NCBI GenBank assembly: GCA_019420325.1
Contig: JAHZHK010000133.1
Span: forward strand, 1,674 to 6,882
Direction of reading: 5' to 3'
Length of the DNA stretch: 5,209 nt
From: Coriobacteriaceae bacterium
Lineage (GTDB): Bacteria; Actinomycetota; Coriobacteriia; Coriobacteriales; UMGS124
Under the pieces are notes generated by a model. The model ran no database searches, was not told the DNA's origin, and saw nothing but the letters and a program-made list of their open reading frames with translations. Within the stretch, counting starts at the first letter, position 1, and each line of letters starts with the position of its first letter. Below are positions 4,823-5,209 of this stretch, one piece after another. Both the position numbers and the translations under genes were made by a program.

Positions 4823-5209
4823 ATGGACCTTCAGCTTAGCCGCCGCAATTTCCTGCTCAGCTCTGCTGCCCTGGGCACCCTGACCGCCTTCGGTGGCGTC
4901 AACGTCGCCAACGCCGACCCGGTCGAGAAGATCGTCATCGGCCGCGCCGTCGACTCCGATGACCTCGACCCCGTTACCTGCACGGGCAACCAAAACATCT
5001 TCATCTTCAACCTCATCCTCGATGGCCTGTTGAAGAGCTCCGACGACGGCTCCTCCATCGAGCCTTGCCTGGCCACCGACATGCCCGAAATCTCCGAAGA
5101 CGGCAAGACCTACACCTTCCACGTGCAGGAGGGCCTGCTCTTCTCCGACGGCTCCCCCGTCACCGCCGAGGACTGGGAGTGGACCTTCACCCGCGCCATC
5201 GAGAGCGAG
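4823..5209 (+). CDS. ABC transporter substrate-binding protein, family 5 (peptide/nickel type), 5' part
   Basis: The first 129 codons are present and the gene continues past the window; family members are usually around 500-600 residues. ATG 4823 has AAAGGGAG 6 nt upstream. Residues 6-11 (SRRNFL) are a twin-arginine motif, followed by a hydrophobic stretch to about 28 and a likely signal peptidase I site after ANA (29-31). The mature region shows SBP_bac_5 features: an opening strand IVIGRA, the DDLDP segment at about 46-50, LILDGLL at 64-70, then EPCLATDMPEISEDGKTYTF, GLLFSDGSPVTAEDWEWTF. It would capture oligopeptides or a similar solute outside the membrane for an ABC permease, probably encoded downstream. 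No Cys lies near the cleavage site (first Cys is 53), so it is not an obvious lipoprotein, unusual for a Gram-positive binding protein. Substrate is not predictable from this fragment. Confidence 0.93.
   Translation, partial: MDLQLSRRNFLLSSAALGTLTAFGGVNVANADPVEKIVIGRAVDSDDLDPVTCTGNQNIFIFNLILDGLLKSSDDGSSIEPCLATDMPEISEDGKTYTFHVQEGLLFSDGSPVTAEDWEWTFTRAIESE

Noticed and set aside
4585..4824. Small minus-strand gene in the peptidase/binding-protein gap
   Set aside because: It runs through the terminator hairpin, lacks a ribosome-binding site, and the plus-strand signals explain the region.

Overview
The window is a 5.2 kb piece of a GC-rich bacterial chromosome. Strong G-rich Shine-Dalgarno sites, GC-biased codons, a twin-arginine signal on a substrate-binding protein and the gene content fit an anaerobic Actinobacterium of the Coriobacteriia/Eggerthellaceae type. 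That placement is an inference from style and content; no marker gene is present.

Layout, left to right. Bases 1-36 hold what may be the first 12 codons of a leftward gene that continues outside the window. Ahead of it, at 66-88, is a perfect 10-3-10 inverted repeat sitting on a plausible promoter. Next (125-685, minus) is a TetR/DhaS-like regulator broken by one in-frame TAA at codon 78; the rest of the frame is intact. Its own extended -10 promoter lies at about 718-746, just after a hairpin terminator (761-804) that closes the next leftward unit. That unit is a minus-strand three-gene cluster: two tandem creatininase-family amidohydrolase paralogues (2297-3139 and 1441-2217), then a YgjP/DUF45-type zinc metallohydrolase (823-1425) only 15 nt downstream.

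The cluster is divergent from a plus-strand M42 metallo-aminopeptidase (3425-4513). The 285 nt between them holds candidate promoters in both directions, a near-palindrome over the leftward -35, and a strong GC hairpin in the peptidase leader. A clear rho-independent terminator (4620-4663) ends the peptidase transcript. The window closes with the first 129 codons of an extracellular solute-binding protein of the peptide/nickel ABC type (family 5), with a Tat signal and no lipobox.

The genes read as a small nitrogen-compound or peptide utilisation locus: import of an oligopeptide-like substrate, N-terminal trimming by an M42 enzyme, and hydrolysis of an amide or cyclic amide by creatininase-family enzymes. 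The substrate cannot be read from the sequence. I found no mobile element, CRISPR array, tRNA or rRNA. The points most worth a second look are the nonsense-interrupted regulator next to an intact palindromic operator, the diverged creatininase pair lacking one classical creatininase metal ligand, and the Tat-exported, apparently non-lipidated binding protein.
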